Source of the DNA: Calamus simplicifolius
Taxonomy: Eukaryota; Streptophyta; Magnoliopsida; Arecales; Arecaceae
DNA: 64,000 bases
NCBI GenBank assembly: GCA_900491605.1
Contig: UESW01003900.1
Location: forward strand, 1,925,147-1,989,146
Reading direction: 5' to 3'
Position numbers and translations under genes: made by a program. Shown in pieces: positions 45,558 through 55,519 of this stretch. The notes under the pieces are model-generated. The model saw only the letters and a program-made list of their open reading frames with translations. It was not told the origin of the DNA and did not search any database. Within the stretch, counting starts at the first letter, position 1, and every line of letters starts with the position of its first letter.

Positions 45558-46943
45558 TATTGGATTACGGAATGGAAAGTCCCAATCTAATTGGAATAAA
45601 ATGGCAGTGGAAATAAAATAAATTTATTCCATAACCCACCAAGGATCATATGCGTTTCATAAAAATGAAAGAAGGATAGACGAAAAATATTACCTTTTGT
45701 TGATCAGTATGTAATCCGTCTATTCTTGTATTGGGTTTGCTCAGATCTTCAAAGGTGCTGCCTTCAGAAAGATGACCACCCTTTACAAGTATCCACACAC
45801 GAACGAACACCAAACAGTTTTTTGAATGCTAGTTCAAAGTTTATTTTTTACAAAAACAAACCAGCCTATTCAACTCTCCATTTTTCTATTTTTCAAGGCA
45901 AAAGACACGACCCTTCAAATGCTCCAATAGACACGACCTTTCAAAAGCCCCAATACACTTTAAAATATATATATCATATATATACAAGTCTGCTAGGGGT
46001 TTTTTGGTTAACTAGGATTTTAATTAATATTTATTTAAAACTCTTTTAAATAATGATAATTTAAATCCTAGTCCTTACCAAATAAGGAATTATATTTTTA
46101 ACCAAAAACCTTTATGGATTATTTTCTTATACAATACGAAAATATAACTAATTAATTACTTGTCATAATTTAAATTACGAATTTAAATTTTCTTAAAATT
46201 AAACTTGAATCTAAATAACAACTAATTATTATTTGTAATTTAAAATAATCTCATCATTTTAAATTACTATAGAGAGTAACAAACCGTAACCATTATTGTT
46301 CGTTCTTAGTGTGCGACCCTATAGGTTCAATTAACATTAGCAGTAGGCCTAAATCACATTTTGATCCTATAAGTCATAAGCGGCCTCTAGCAAGACATTA
46401 TGACTACCCAAGTTAAATGAAAAGCTCATGTTCCGAGACAACCTTAAAGTAGCTAATGACATAATCCTTTTATCACATGATATCTTGATAGAATATAAGG
46501 CATGGAAAAAATCAACCTTATATCACTCTATCTTTAATTTCTCGAAACCCAATTAGACTGACTAAACAAATGATATTGATCTCCATCAATTTATTTGAGC
46601 ACGGCCATACATTTCTCAGTCTCAATCATCGAGGGGCCCAGAGATATCTCTCTTATAATAAGAGGGACAAATTCCATCTTAATCACTCATATCTCACTAC
46701 ATGATTCTTATTATGTTCAAGCATAATCTTTATAATCATCCGGTTAAAGACAACGTTTGATTATGTCAAAATATAATATTCTTCATGTTGAGAACTATAG
46801 CAATCTCAGGTCTAAGGATTTAATGACACAACTATTAGAGATTAACTATGACTTTGATCCATGTATTAATCTCAAGGTGGGTCTTGTCCAATATTTGTTC
46901 TCAACAAATACATATAAATTTGATTTGTATCTCATACACATAT
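45558..46943 (-). repeat. Angela-2 5' LTR, first part
   Basis: Matches 38433 onward. Its terminal TG is mutated to TA (45558-45559). Interrupted at ACACATAT by Gypsy-A. Confidence 0.92.
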
Positions 46944-47646
46944 TGAAGGAGCTCCATCATTAAGCTATCAAGGTCCCATAACTAGAGCCAAAGCTAAGGA
47001 ACTCCAAAGCTTGATCATGGAAGCAATTGGCCCAGGAGTAATCAGCCATGGAGAAGCAAACGGCCAAGTGGAAGAATTCAAGTGTTTGACTCTTTGCCAG
47101 GTGGACCAAAGGAATTGCAGCCTAATTAATGAGCTTTGAGACTATGCATTGCAGCCTAATTAATGAGCTTTGAGACTATGCATTGCAGCCTAATTAATGA
47201 GCTTTGAGACTATGCATTGCAGCCTAATTAATGAGCTTTGAGACTATGCATTGCAGCCTAATTAATGAGCTTTGGAACATGCAGAACTTATGAGGGTGTG
47301 TAGTATTTATTGCTATATTTGGCTTTTCCTATTCTTGAAGATCTATATATTGTATGCTGAACTTCAGATTAAAGGTCAATGAACAATTCCGAATTTTCTT
47401 TTGGTTATAATCCAATTGAGAGCATTATTTCTTCCTTGCTTCTTGAAAGAACTAGGACTTAGTCATTTTAGCCAATTGACTATTTTATCTTTGATAATCA
47501 AGTTACCTTAGAACCTGTTTCTATTGTGATTTGGTTCCTTGGCCTTCCTTCTTCTGATTCGGTTAGTGCCTCTTCACGGGTTGGGGTTGTGTTAATCAAC
47601 TGAAGAAGATATCCTTGTTGAGGTGATTCTAAAGATCCGTTCATCA
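46944..47646 (+). repeat. Gypsy-A 5' LTR
   Basis: TGAAGGAGCTCC...CCGTTCATCA, 703 bp. A TATA-like CTATATAT lies at 47343-47350. Its first about 200 bp duplicate the coding sequence of the pol C-terminus. Confidence 0.95.
47117..47273. repeat. 34-bp tandem repeat, five copies, Gypsy-A 5' LTR
   Basis: Unit begins GCAGCCTAATTAATGAGC; starts at 47117, 47151, 47185, 47219 and 47253. Four copies in the 3' LTR (53341-53463). Confidence 0.95.
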
Positions 47647-47648
47647 TT

Positions 47649-47663
47649 TGGTATCAGAGCTGC
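47649..47663 (+). other. Gypsy-A primer binding site
   Basis: TGGTATCAGAGCTGC, two bases after the 5' LTR; initiator tRNA-Met type. Confidence 0.9.
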
Positions 47664-48504
47664 AAATCATCCTAACAAGGTAGTGTTTTTCCAGACTAAC
47701 TCTTCATCTTCCAATTTTCTGCTTTCTTTTCAAGGCCCTAGATCAAAGGGAGATTTCTTCATTTCTTCTTTGAGCTTGCTGTACAAACGGTCAAGTAATC
47801 TTGTGGGGGTATTGAACTTCAAAAAAAAAAAAAAAAAAAATAGAAACCAGAAATCCTCAAAAAAAAAAAAAAAAATTCTGAGGAAAAAGAAAGACCAATC
47901 TGTTCATCCACCAAAACAACCTAGAAAATCCTCAAAATTTACCCACGTGTTCTCCATACTACAAAGCAATAAACCACCAATTTTCAGCTTGAAATTCGTT
48001 GGTTTGATTGGAGACATTGAGCAAGGTGAGTTGGGCTCCGAATTTGAAGTTTGTGCAAAACAGTGAGCAATCTGCCCTTTGAAGTCTCTTGGGTTTATTA
48101 GCATCATATTTGGGGATTCCAATCAGTATTCCAGGGGTTTAATCTCTTTATTTTAAAACTCTGAAATCTTCTTCTTCTTCTTTCTTCCAAATCTGAACAC
48201 TATTGTTGGTGGATACCAGACACGTGCCATCTTATGGTCTGTTTGGTTTAACGAAGCCATCACTAGGCAACTAGTTGTGTTAAATTGCAAATCTTTTCTT
48301 TATCTATTTCCCTTGATTTTCATTGATATATTTTCAATTGGTTTGAAAGACACTCTGCCCTAGTTCTTAAAATTAGCAAGGAAGAAGATTGAGTGGTAAA
48401 AGGCAAGAGAGTGAGATCATTTGAGAGAAAAGCCAATACTTGAGTGAAACACTTGAGAGGGTGAGCCATTTTCTACTAACATCTTCTTTCTTGCAGCTCT
48501 GAAC
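47664..48504 (+). other. Gypsy-A leader
   Basis: About 840 bp. Two long A runs (47821-47840 and 47859-47873) and TTCTTC tracts. The 147-codon ORF covers the A runs as poly-Lys and is not credible as a gene. Confidence 0.65.
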
Positions 48505-49555
48505 ATGTCAAAAAAACAAGAAACCAGTGGTAGTGGTGGTGAGGAATCAAATAGGGATGACCGTTTGTTGTTACAAGCTTTAAGACAACAAATGGAGAGA
48601 AATAATTTTGTGATGACCACCTTGGTAGATAGAATTGAAAGGTTGGAAGTAAAGGGTAGAGAGGAAGTTAGGGATAATGAGAATGATTGGGGACATGAGT
48701 ATGATGAAGAAGGGAATGAATTCAACCTCCACAGTCCGAGAGGTAGGGGGTTTCGGCCACCTAGGGGCAGAGGATTTGGTGGAAGAAGGGGAGGTAGAAA
48801 TTATAGGAATTGGGACTATGGAATTGGGGAAGGAGCTGAAGAGAGAGTTGATTCAAATGTGGGTAGCATTAAGATGAAGATACCCTCTTTTCATGGAAAG
48901 GAAAATCCAGATTTGTACTTGGAATGGGAAAGGCAAGTGGAGCTCATTTTTGAATGCCACAATTACTCGGAAGAAAAGAAAGTAAAGCTCGCAGCTGTGG
49001 AGTTCAAGGATTATGCAATCATATGGTGGGATCAAATGTTGATTAAAAGGAGAAATCTTGGCCTTAGAACCATTACCACTTGGGAAGCCATGAAAGAAGT
49101 CATGAGGGAAAGATTTGTTCCCCAATACTATTTCAAGGAGCTTCATCAAAGGTTGCAAAGGATGTCAAGGAGGCAGAAGTGTAGAAGAATTTTTCAAGGC
49201 CATGGAGATGGCATTGGCAAGAACTCAATTGGAGGAACCTATGGAAGCCACCATGGCAAGGTTCTTGGCTGGTTTGAACATGGAGATAGCTCATGTGGTG
49301 GAATTACATTCCTACCATACCTTAACCGAAATGATGCACATTGCCATTAAGGTTGAAAGACAATTGAAAGTGAAAAGAACCATGAAGAATGGAGGTGGGC
49401 TGAATTTCTCAAAAAGTCCATGGAAGCCGAGCTTTGGTAGGAGTGAGAAGGAGTTGCCGAAACAGAAAAAGGAGGAATGGAAGGGAAAAGAAGAGTGGAA
49501 AGGGAAAGGAAAAATAAAAGAGGAAGACATAAAAAAAAAAAGAAGGTCCTACTAG
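48505..49555 (+). pseudogene. gag: Gypsy-A gag, one frameshift
   Basis: The start at 48505 (MSKKQETSGSGGEESNR) leads to a predicted coiled coil, an Arg/Gly-rich segment (RGRGFRPPRGRGFGGRRGG), then the Ty3 retrotransposon gag domain (IPSFHGKENPDLYLEWERQ, YAIIWWDQM, VPQYYFKELHQRL). At about 49165 a one-base change moves the domain into the frame that continues with SVEEFFKAMEMALART, EEPMEATMARFLAGLN and a Lys-rich tail. That frame ends at a stop near 49553, beyond an A run at 49529-49540. Confidence 0.88.
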
Positions 49556-49556
49556 A

Positions 49557-50441
49557 GCTAGAGAAGTGAAATGCTTCAAGTGTTTGGGGCATGGACATTA
49601 TGCCAATCAATGTCCGAACCAAAGAGTGATGTTTATAAGAGAAGATGGAGGTCTAGAGAGTGGAGATGAGGATGAAGAAGAGGACACACCAAATCTGGCC
49701 GAAAATGATGAAGAAGAGGAGTTGGAGATGGGAGAGCAAGACCCTATGGTTGGGTTGACATATGCTATGGTAACCATGAGAGCTTTAAGTGCACAAGTAA
49801 GTTTGGAAGATGGTGATGCAATACAAAGGGAAAACATTTTCCATACAAGATGTGCCGTGAGCAATAAACTATGTAGCATGATCATTGACAGTGGAAGTTG
49901 TTGCAATGTGGTGAGCTCTCATCTTGTAAAAAAATTGGGGTTGGTGTGTAAGAAGCATCCAAAGCCGTATGGACTTCAATGGTTGAATGAATGCAATAAA
50001 TTGAAAGTAACCAAACAAGCTGTAGTTCCATTCACCATAGGGCAGTATGAGGATGAGGTTTTGTGTGATGTTGTGCCTATGGTAGCTACTCACATATTGT
50101 TGGGGCGTCCTTGGCAATATGATAGGAGTGTAACTCATGATGGAAAGAAGAATAAGTATACCTTGGTAAAGAATGGCCGAACATACACTCTAAATCCTTT
50201 GAGTCCTATTCAAGCACATGAAGATCAAGTGAGGATAATGAGAGCATTAGAGGGAAAATCAGTTGAGGAAAAGAGTGATTTAAAAAAAGATGAGGGAAAG
50301 GAGAAGAAAGAAAATAGTGGAGAAAAAAAAAGAGAGACAAAAGAGAAAAATAAGAGGGCAAAAGAAAAAGGAGAGCAATCTGGTTCTAAAGAAAAAGAAG
50401 AGGGAAAAACGTCATTGTTTGTAAAAAAAAAAAAGAAATGA
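49557..50441 (+). pseudogene. pol: Gypsy-A nucleocapsid and protease
   Basis: A frame open from 49566 with the CCHC knuckle CFKCLGHGHYANQC, an acidic stretch (ESGDEDEEEDTP), then the aspartic protease CSMIIDSGSCCNVVSSHLV and HILLGRPWQYD. A very Lys/Glu-rich linker leads towards RT. It ends in an A run (50420-50432) where the frame is lost. Catalytic DSG is present. Confidence 0.88.
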
Positions 50442-52068
50442 GAGAAGCTTTGCTTGACATGAGGCCCTTATACCTTCTTATGTATAAGGAAACCTTATTT
50501 TCTAACTCTAACATTGAGTTTCCTATCCCGAGTGTTGCTTCTTCTCTTTTGCAGGAATATAAGGATATCTTTCCCGAGGAGGTGCCATCCGGTTTGCCAC
50601 CCTTGAGGGGAATTGAACATCAAATTGATTTTGTGCCTGGAGCTCAAATTCCAAACCGCCCGGCTTATAGGAGCAATCCCGAGGAGACCAAGGAACTTCA
50701 AAGGCAAGTGGAAGACTTGCTAGCAAAAGGGTATGTGAAGGAGAGTATGAGCCCATGTGCCGTCCGGTGCTCTTGGTGCCAAAGAAAGATGGAACTTTCA
50801 GAATGTGTGTTGATTGTCGTGCTATCAACAAGATCACCGTGAAATACAGGTATCCTATTCCTAGACTTGATGATATGCTTGATGAACTTCATGGTGCTAG
50901 TATATTCTCTAAAATTGATCTTAAGAGTGGATATCACCAAATTAGGATGAAAGAAGGTGATGAATGGAAAACAGCATTTAAGACTAAATATGGTTTGTAT
51001 GAATGGCTTGTGATGCCTTTTGGGCTCACAAATGCACCTAGTACTTTCATGAGATTGATGAACCATGTGTTGAGAACTTTTATTGGAAAGTTTGTTGTTG
51101 TTTACTTTGATGACATTCTGATTTACAGCAAAAGCATGCATGAACATTTGCAACATTTGAGGAGTGTTTTTAATGTTTTAAGAAAGGAGAAGTTGTATGC
51201 TAATTTCAAGAAGTGTTCTTTTTGCATGGAAAGACTTGTTTTCCTAGGATTTGTTGTTAGCAGTAAAGGAATTGAAGTGGACAAAGAGAAGGTGAAAGCC
51301 ATTAGAGAATGGCCGAGACCTTCCAATGTGAGCGAGGTCAGGAGTTTTCATGGGCTAGCTAGTTTCTATCGTAGGTTTGTACCTAACTTTAGTAGCTTAG
51401 CCGCCCCTTTGAATGAATTGGTAAAAAAGAATGTTCCATTTGTATGGAGTGATGAACATGAGAATGCATTTAACATGTTAAAAATAAAGTTGTGTTCAGC
51501 ACCCTTACTTATATTGCCCGATTTTTCCAAAGCTTTTGAAATTGAATGTGATGCCTCCGGGAAAGGGATTGGCGCTGTTTTGTTGCAGGAGAGGAAGCCC
51601 ATTGCATATTTCAGTGAGAAACTAAACGGGGCAGCGTTGAACTACTCAACATATGACAAGGAACTATATGCATTGGTAAGGGCTTTGGAGACATGGCAGC
51701 ACTACTTGTGGCCAAGGGAGTTCATCATTCACACCGATCATCAGTCTTTGCGACATCTTAAGGGCCAAGGGAAACTAAACAAGAGGCATGCTAGATGGAT
51801 CGAGTTCATTGAGACATTCCCATATGTGGTGCAATACAAACAAGGTAAAGAGAACATTGTGGCCGATGCACTCTCAAGAAGGTATAATCTCCTTAACACA
51901 CTTGACTCTAAATTGCTTGGCTTTGAATTTGTTAAGGGATTATATGAGCATGATTCTATTTTTCACAAGTGTATGTGGCATGTGAGAACATTGCATTTCA
52001 AAAGTACTTTAGGCATGATGGATATTTGTTTAGGGAAAACAGATTGTGCGTACCCAAAAGCTCTTTGA
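50438..52068 (+). pseudogene. pol: Gypsy-A reverse transcriptase and RNase H, one frameshift
   Basis: Frame 50438-50842 gives the RT approach (YKDIFPEEVPSGLPPLRGIEHQIDFVPGA, YRSNPEETKELQRQV). A one-base loss near 50760 shifts it to the frame that carries VPKKDGTFRMCVDCRAIN, IDLKSGYHQIR, MPFGLTNAPSTFMRLMN, the catalytic YFDDILIYSK, FLGFVVSSKGIEVD, then RNase H (IECDASGKGIGAVLLQ, YDKELYALVRALETWQHYL, HTDHQSLRHLK, VADALSRRY). All RT/RH catalytic residues are visible. The frame ends at 52068 after another shift near 51980. Confidence 0.92.
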
Positions 52069-53363
52069 GGGATTTGCTTGTGCATGAAAGTCATTGTGGT
52101 GGTCTTATGGGGCATTTTGGGGTTGCTAAAACTCTTGATGTACTTAAGGAACATTTCTTTTGGCCTCATATGAAAAGGGATGTTGAGAAATTTTGTGCCA
52201 AATGTGAAACTTGCAAAAGAGCCAAGTCTAAGGTGAAGCCTCATGGGCTATATACACCATTGCCTGTACCTAAGCATCCTTGGGTTGACTTGTCTATGGA
52301 CTTTGTTTTAGGGTTGCCTAGGTCACAAAGGAGTCATGATTCCATATTTGTTGTGGTTGATAGGTTTTCAAAGATGGCTCATTTTATTCCTTGTAAGAAA
52401 ACTGCTGATGCTACTTATGTGGCTAATTTGTTCTTTAGGGAAGTTGTTAGATTGCATGGCATTCCTAAAACTATTGTTAGTGATAGGGATGTAAAATTTT
52501 TGAGTCATTTTTGGAGAGTACTTTGGGGAAAATTAGGAACAAAGTTGTTATTCTCTACTACCTGTCATCCTCAAACAGATGGGCAAACAGAAGTAGTAAA
52601 TAGAACTTTGTCCACACTTTTGAGAGCATTTGTGAAGAAGAATTTAAAATCTTGGGAGGAATGCATACCATATATAGAATTTGCATATAATAGGGTTGTA
52701 CATTCATCTAGTGGGTATTCACCTTTTGAGCTTGTATATGGATTTAACCCACTTACTCCCTTAGATTTATCTCCATTGCCTGTTAATCATATTGCATCTC
52801 TTGATGGTAAGAGTAAGGCAGAATTTGTGAAGAAAATGCATGAACAAGCTAAGTTACATATTGAAAAGAAAAATGAGTCATATGCAAAATATGCTAACAA
52901 AGGCCGAAAGGCAATTGTGTTTGAACCAGGTGACTTAGTTTGGATACACTTAAGGAAAGAAAGGTTTCCTACGCAAAGGAAATCAAAGTTGCAACCAAGA
53001 GGAGATGGGCCTTTTAAAGTCTTGGAACGCATTAATCCTAATGCCTATAAGATTGACTTGCCAAGTGAGTATGAAGTAAGTAATACTTTTAATGTTACTG
53101 ATCTTTCTCCCTATTCTGGTATAGGACCAAATTCGGGGACGAATTTTTCTCAAGAGGGAGGGGATGATGAAGGAGCTCCATCATTAAGCTATCAAGGTCC
53201 CATAACTAGAGCCAAAGCTAAGGAACTCCAAAGCTTGATCATGGAAGCAATTGGCCCAGGAGTAATCAGCCATGGAGAAGCAAACGGCCAAGTGGAAGAA
53301 TTCAAGTGTTTGACTCTTTGCCAGGTGGACCAAAGGAATTGCAGCCTAATTAATGAGCTTTGA
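51969..53363 (+). CDS. pol: Gypsy-A integrase frame extending into the 3' LTR
   Basis: 464 codons. HHCC zinc domain (HESHCGGLMGHFG...CAKCETCKRAK), catalytic core (MDFVLGLPRSQR with the first Asp, IVSDRDVKFLSHFW the second, HPQTDGQTEVVNRTL the Glu), GPY/F-type C-terminal module (GDLVWIHLRKERFP, GDGPFKVLERINPNAYKIDLP), then an acidic tail (SQEGGDDEGAP) and ITRAKAKELQSLIMEAI. The last about 65 codons (53168-53363) lie inside the 3' LTR; the TGA is within the first 34-bp repeat. No chromodomain. The domain itself is intact but is separated from RT by a frameshift, so as it stands it would not be made in the polyprotein. Confidence 0.9.
   Translation: MYVACENIAFQKYFRHDGYLFRENRLCVPKSSLRDLLVHESHCGGLMGHFGVAKTLDVLKEHFFWPHMKRDVEKFCAKCETCKRAKSKVKPHGLYTPLPVPKHPWVDLSMDFVLGLPRSQRSHDSIFVVVDRFSKMAHFIPCKKTADATYVANLFFREVVRLHGIPKTIVSDRDVKFLSHFWRVLWGKLGTKLLFSTTCHPQTDGQTEVVNRTLSTLLRAFVKKNLKSWEECIPYIEFAYNRVVHSSSGYSPFELVYGFNPLTPLDLSPLPVNHIASLDGKSKAEFVKKMHEQAKLHIEKKNESYAKYANKGRKAIVFEPGDLVWIHLRKERFPTQRKSKLQPRGDGPFKVLERINPNAYKIDLPSEYEVSNTFNVTDLSPYSGIGPNSGTNFSQEGGDDEGAPSLSYQGPITRAKAKELQSLIMEAIGPGVISHGEANGQVEEFKCLTLCQVDQRNCSLINEL
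53150..53167 (+). other. Gypsy-A polypurine tract
   Basis: CAAGAGGGAGGGGATGA lies directly before the 3' LTR and within the pol frame. Confidence 0.87.
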
Positions 53364-53836
53364 GACTATGCATTGCAGCCTAATTAATGAGCTTTGAGAC
53401 TATGCATTGCAGCCTAATTAATGAGCTTTGAGACTATGCATTGCAGCCTAATTAATGAGCTTTGGAACATGCAGAACTTATGAGGGTGTGTAGTATTTAT
53501 TGCTATATTTGGCTTTTCCTATTCTTGAAGATCTATATATTGTATGCTGAACTTCAGATTAAAGGTCAATGAACAATTCCGAATTTTCTTTTGGTTATAA
53601 TCCAATTGAGAGCATTATTTCTTCCTTGCTTCTTGAAAGAACTAGGACTTAGTCATTTTAGCCAATTGACTATTTTATCTTTGATAATCAAGTTACCTTA
53701 GAACCTGTTTCTATTGTGATTTGGTTCCTTGGCCTTCCTTCTTCTGATTCGGTTAGTGCCTCTTCACGGGTTGGGGTTGTGTTAATCAACTGAAGAAGAT
53801 ATCCTTGTTGAGGTGATTCTAAAGATCCGTTCATCA
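53168..53836 (+). repeat. Gypsy-A 3' LTR with four 34-bp repeats
   Basis: 669 bp; apparently identical to the 5' LTR apart from the missing repeat unit (array 53341-53463). Confidence 0.95.
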
Positions 53837-53841
53837 CATAT

Positions 53842-54050
53842 TCATCCCATGAATATCAATCAAATTCCATACTAATCTTAATTTATTGTTATTCCCACAA
53901 CAATAACCGATTAGGAACATTTAGAATAATTAATAATATTATTCAAGGACATTATTATATAATAAATATGCAAATTATGATAATAGTAAATACTCATAAA
54001 TATTTAAAATACCATGTCCATACAATAGGCCTAGGGCACTATTACTAACA
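53842..54050 (-). repeat. Angela-2 5' LTR, second part
   Basis: Resumes after the duplicated CATAT and ends CTATTACTAACA. Duplication CGTTG follows at 54051-54055. Confidence 0.92.
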
Positions 54051-54055
54051 CGTTG

Positions 54056-54741
54056 GTCATGGGCATCACTATGGGCCATGAAGGAGATATGGATGGCATG
54101 GAAATAGAGATGAACACGATAGAAGGGAAAGGAGTTACCATGATCAGAAACCAAGAAAACCAAAGATTGATTTTCCTCGCTTTGATGGTGGAGATCCTTA
54201 TGAGTGATTGGATAAAGCCCAACAATATTTTCATGTGTATGAGGTGCCCAGAGATGAGAGGGTAGATGTGGCTTGTTTCTTTATGGATGGGAAGGCTAGT
54301 AAATGGTGGCGATGGCTCAAATTCAGATTTGAATAAGAAGGAAGGAGACTTGGTTGGACAGCCTTTGAACATGAATTCATGGAACATTGGGGACCACCCC
54401 CGATGGTAAATCACCATGGGCAATTAGCCAAACTGAAACAAGAAGGGAAGGTGCAAAGTTACATTGAAGAGTTTAGACGGCTCCAAACGTTGGTGAGGGT
54501 TGGTCGGAAGAGGCACTTATGGGGGGCTTTTCTTGAAGGACTGAAACCATGGTTGGCTAGGAAACTCAAATTGAAACAACCAAGGCGTCTACAAGAGGCA
54601 ATGAAGATGGTAAAAAATTTGGAAGATAGCTACTATGCTGAAAAACGTCAAGGCAAGGATGGGCAAGTTGGAAAGTCATCCAAAGTACCATGGAAAGGAA
54701 AAGAAATTTTGGAAGAACTCACCAAAGGCAAAAGGAGGTAA
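54056..54741 (+). pseudogene. gag: Gypsy-B gag, central part
   Basis: After the Angela-2 insertion the capsid continues: PRFDGGDPYE, AQQYFHVYEVPRDERVDVACFFMDGKA and KWWRW (about 54170-54320), with TGA at the Trp expected after DPYE and another stop at about 54337. ORF 54379-54741 then gives HWGPPPMVNHHGQLAKLKQEGKV, IEEFRRL and GLKPWLARKLKLKQPRRLQEAM. Ends at 54741 by frameshift. Confidence 0.82.
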
Positions 54742-55445
54742 CAAAACTATCCAAAGATGAGGTACAAGAACATATAAAGAAGTGGTTGTGTTTCAAGTGT
54801 GGAGAAAAGTGGAGTAAGGAACATAAGTGCAAGATGGGCCAAGTGTTCATGATTGTGGATGATAGCGATGATGAAGGTGCTAAAAATTCCAATGGTGAAT
54901 CCGAAGATAAAGTGGGCCATGGAGTGGCATTGGAGGGAGAGGAAGCGGAGTTGTCCCTTCATGCTATGTCAGGGGTAAAAGCACCATCCACTATGTGGCT
55001 CAGGGCATGGATTGGAAAACATGAAGTGACTTTGTTGGTGAATAGTGGGTCATCCCACAACTTTGTTAATGCTGACATTATTAAGAGGATTGGACTCCAG
55101 GGAGTAGCGATTGAACCATTTGAGGTAAAGGTTGCCAATAGGGAAAAGCTGAAGTGTGATAAGGTGGTGCGGGATGTGAAGATCAATGTTTAAGGTGTTA
55201 AGATTGTTATGGATCTATATGTCATCACTATTATGGGCTTAGATATAGTACTTAGAAGTGCTTGGTTCAAGAGTGTTAGAAGGGTGTTGACCGACTATGG
55301 GTCTATGACAATGGAATTCAAATTTGGTGGCAAAAAGAGGGTTTGAAAAGCACTAATCTCCAAAGACATTCAGCAATGTGAAGCAAATATGATGAAAAAT
55401 TATACCGGAGTGGTGCATGTTGTTTTGCCATTGTACTAGCAAATA
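54690..55445 (+). pseudogene. pol: Gypsy-B nucleocapsid and protease
   Basis: Frame 54690-55193: KKWLCFKCGEKWSKEHKC, the Cys/His motif typical of chromovirus gag, then an acidic region and the protease LLVNSGSSHNFVNADI, with Asn for the catalytic Asp (NSG instead of DSG). A TAA at 55191-55193 cuts it. The rest of protease (DLYVITIMGLDIVL, AWFKSVRRVLTDYGSM) reads on to about 55440 with stops. The changed catalytic residue alone would inactivate it. Confidence 0.82.
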
Positions 55446-55519
55446 CCAATCAAGCACGGGATGATGGGAAGCAAGGTGAAGAGGGTGAAGCAGAAAAACT
55501 GCGGCAACTACCTACTTTA

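Larger units (their letters stand above)
46944..53836 (+). mobile_element. Gypsy-A: young Ty3-gypsy element, possibly CRM-like
   Basis: Complete LTRs 46944-47646 and 53168-53836, exact duplication CATAT (46939-46943 and 53837-53841), primer site, polypurine tract and gag-PR-RT-RH-INT on the plus strand. The LTRs look identical except that the left has one more 34-bp repeat unit (703 against 669 bp). Despite this youth the coding region has five single-base frame changes. The pol frame ends inside the 3' LTR. No chromodomain is seen after integrase. These last traits suggest the CRM clade, unproven. Confidence 0.93.
38433..54050 (-). mobile_element. Angela-2: Angela/BARE-like copia element containing Gypsy-A
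   Basis: 3' LTR 38433-40021, coding region on the minus strand 43996 to about 40050, leader, primer site, 5' LTR 45558-54050 interrupted by Gypsy-A. Exact target duplication CGTTG on both sides. The LTRs (1,589 and 1,595 bp after removing the insertion) are about 97% alike by eye. It belongs to the same broad group as Angela-1 by PPT, primer site and pol motifs but has a different LTR. Inactive through stops and shifts. Confidence 0.92.

Noticed and set aside
47623..48066. 147-codon ORF in the Gypsy-A leader
   Set aside because: Contains poly-Lys from two A runs, overlaps the primer site and lies before gag.
49312..49622. Minus-strand ORFs opposite Gypsy-A gag and protease
   Set aside because: Phe/Ser-rich complements of Lys/Glu-rich coding sequence; no independent evidence.
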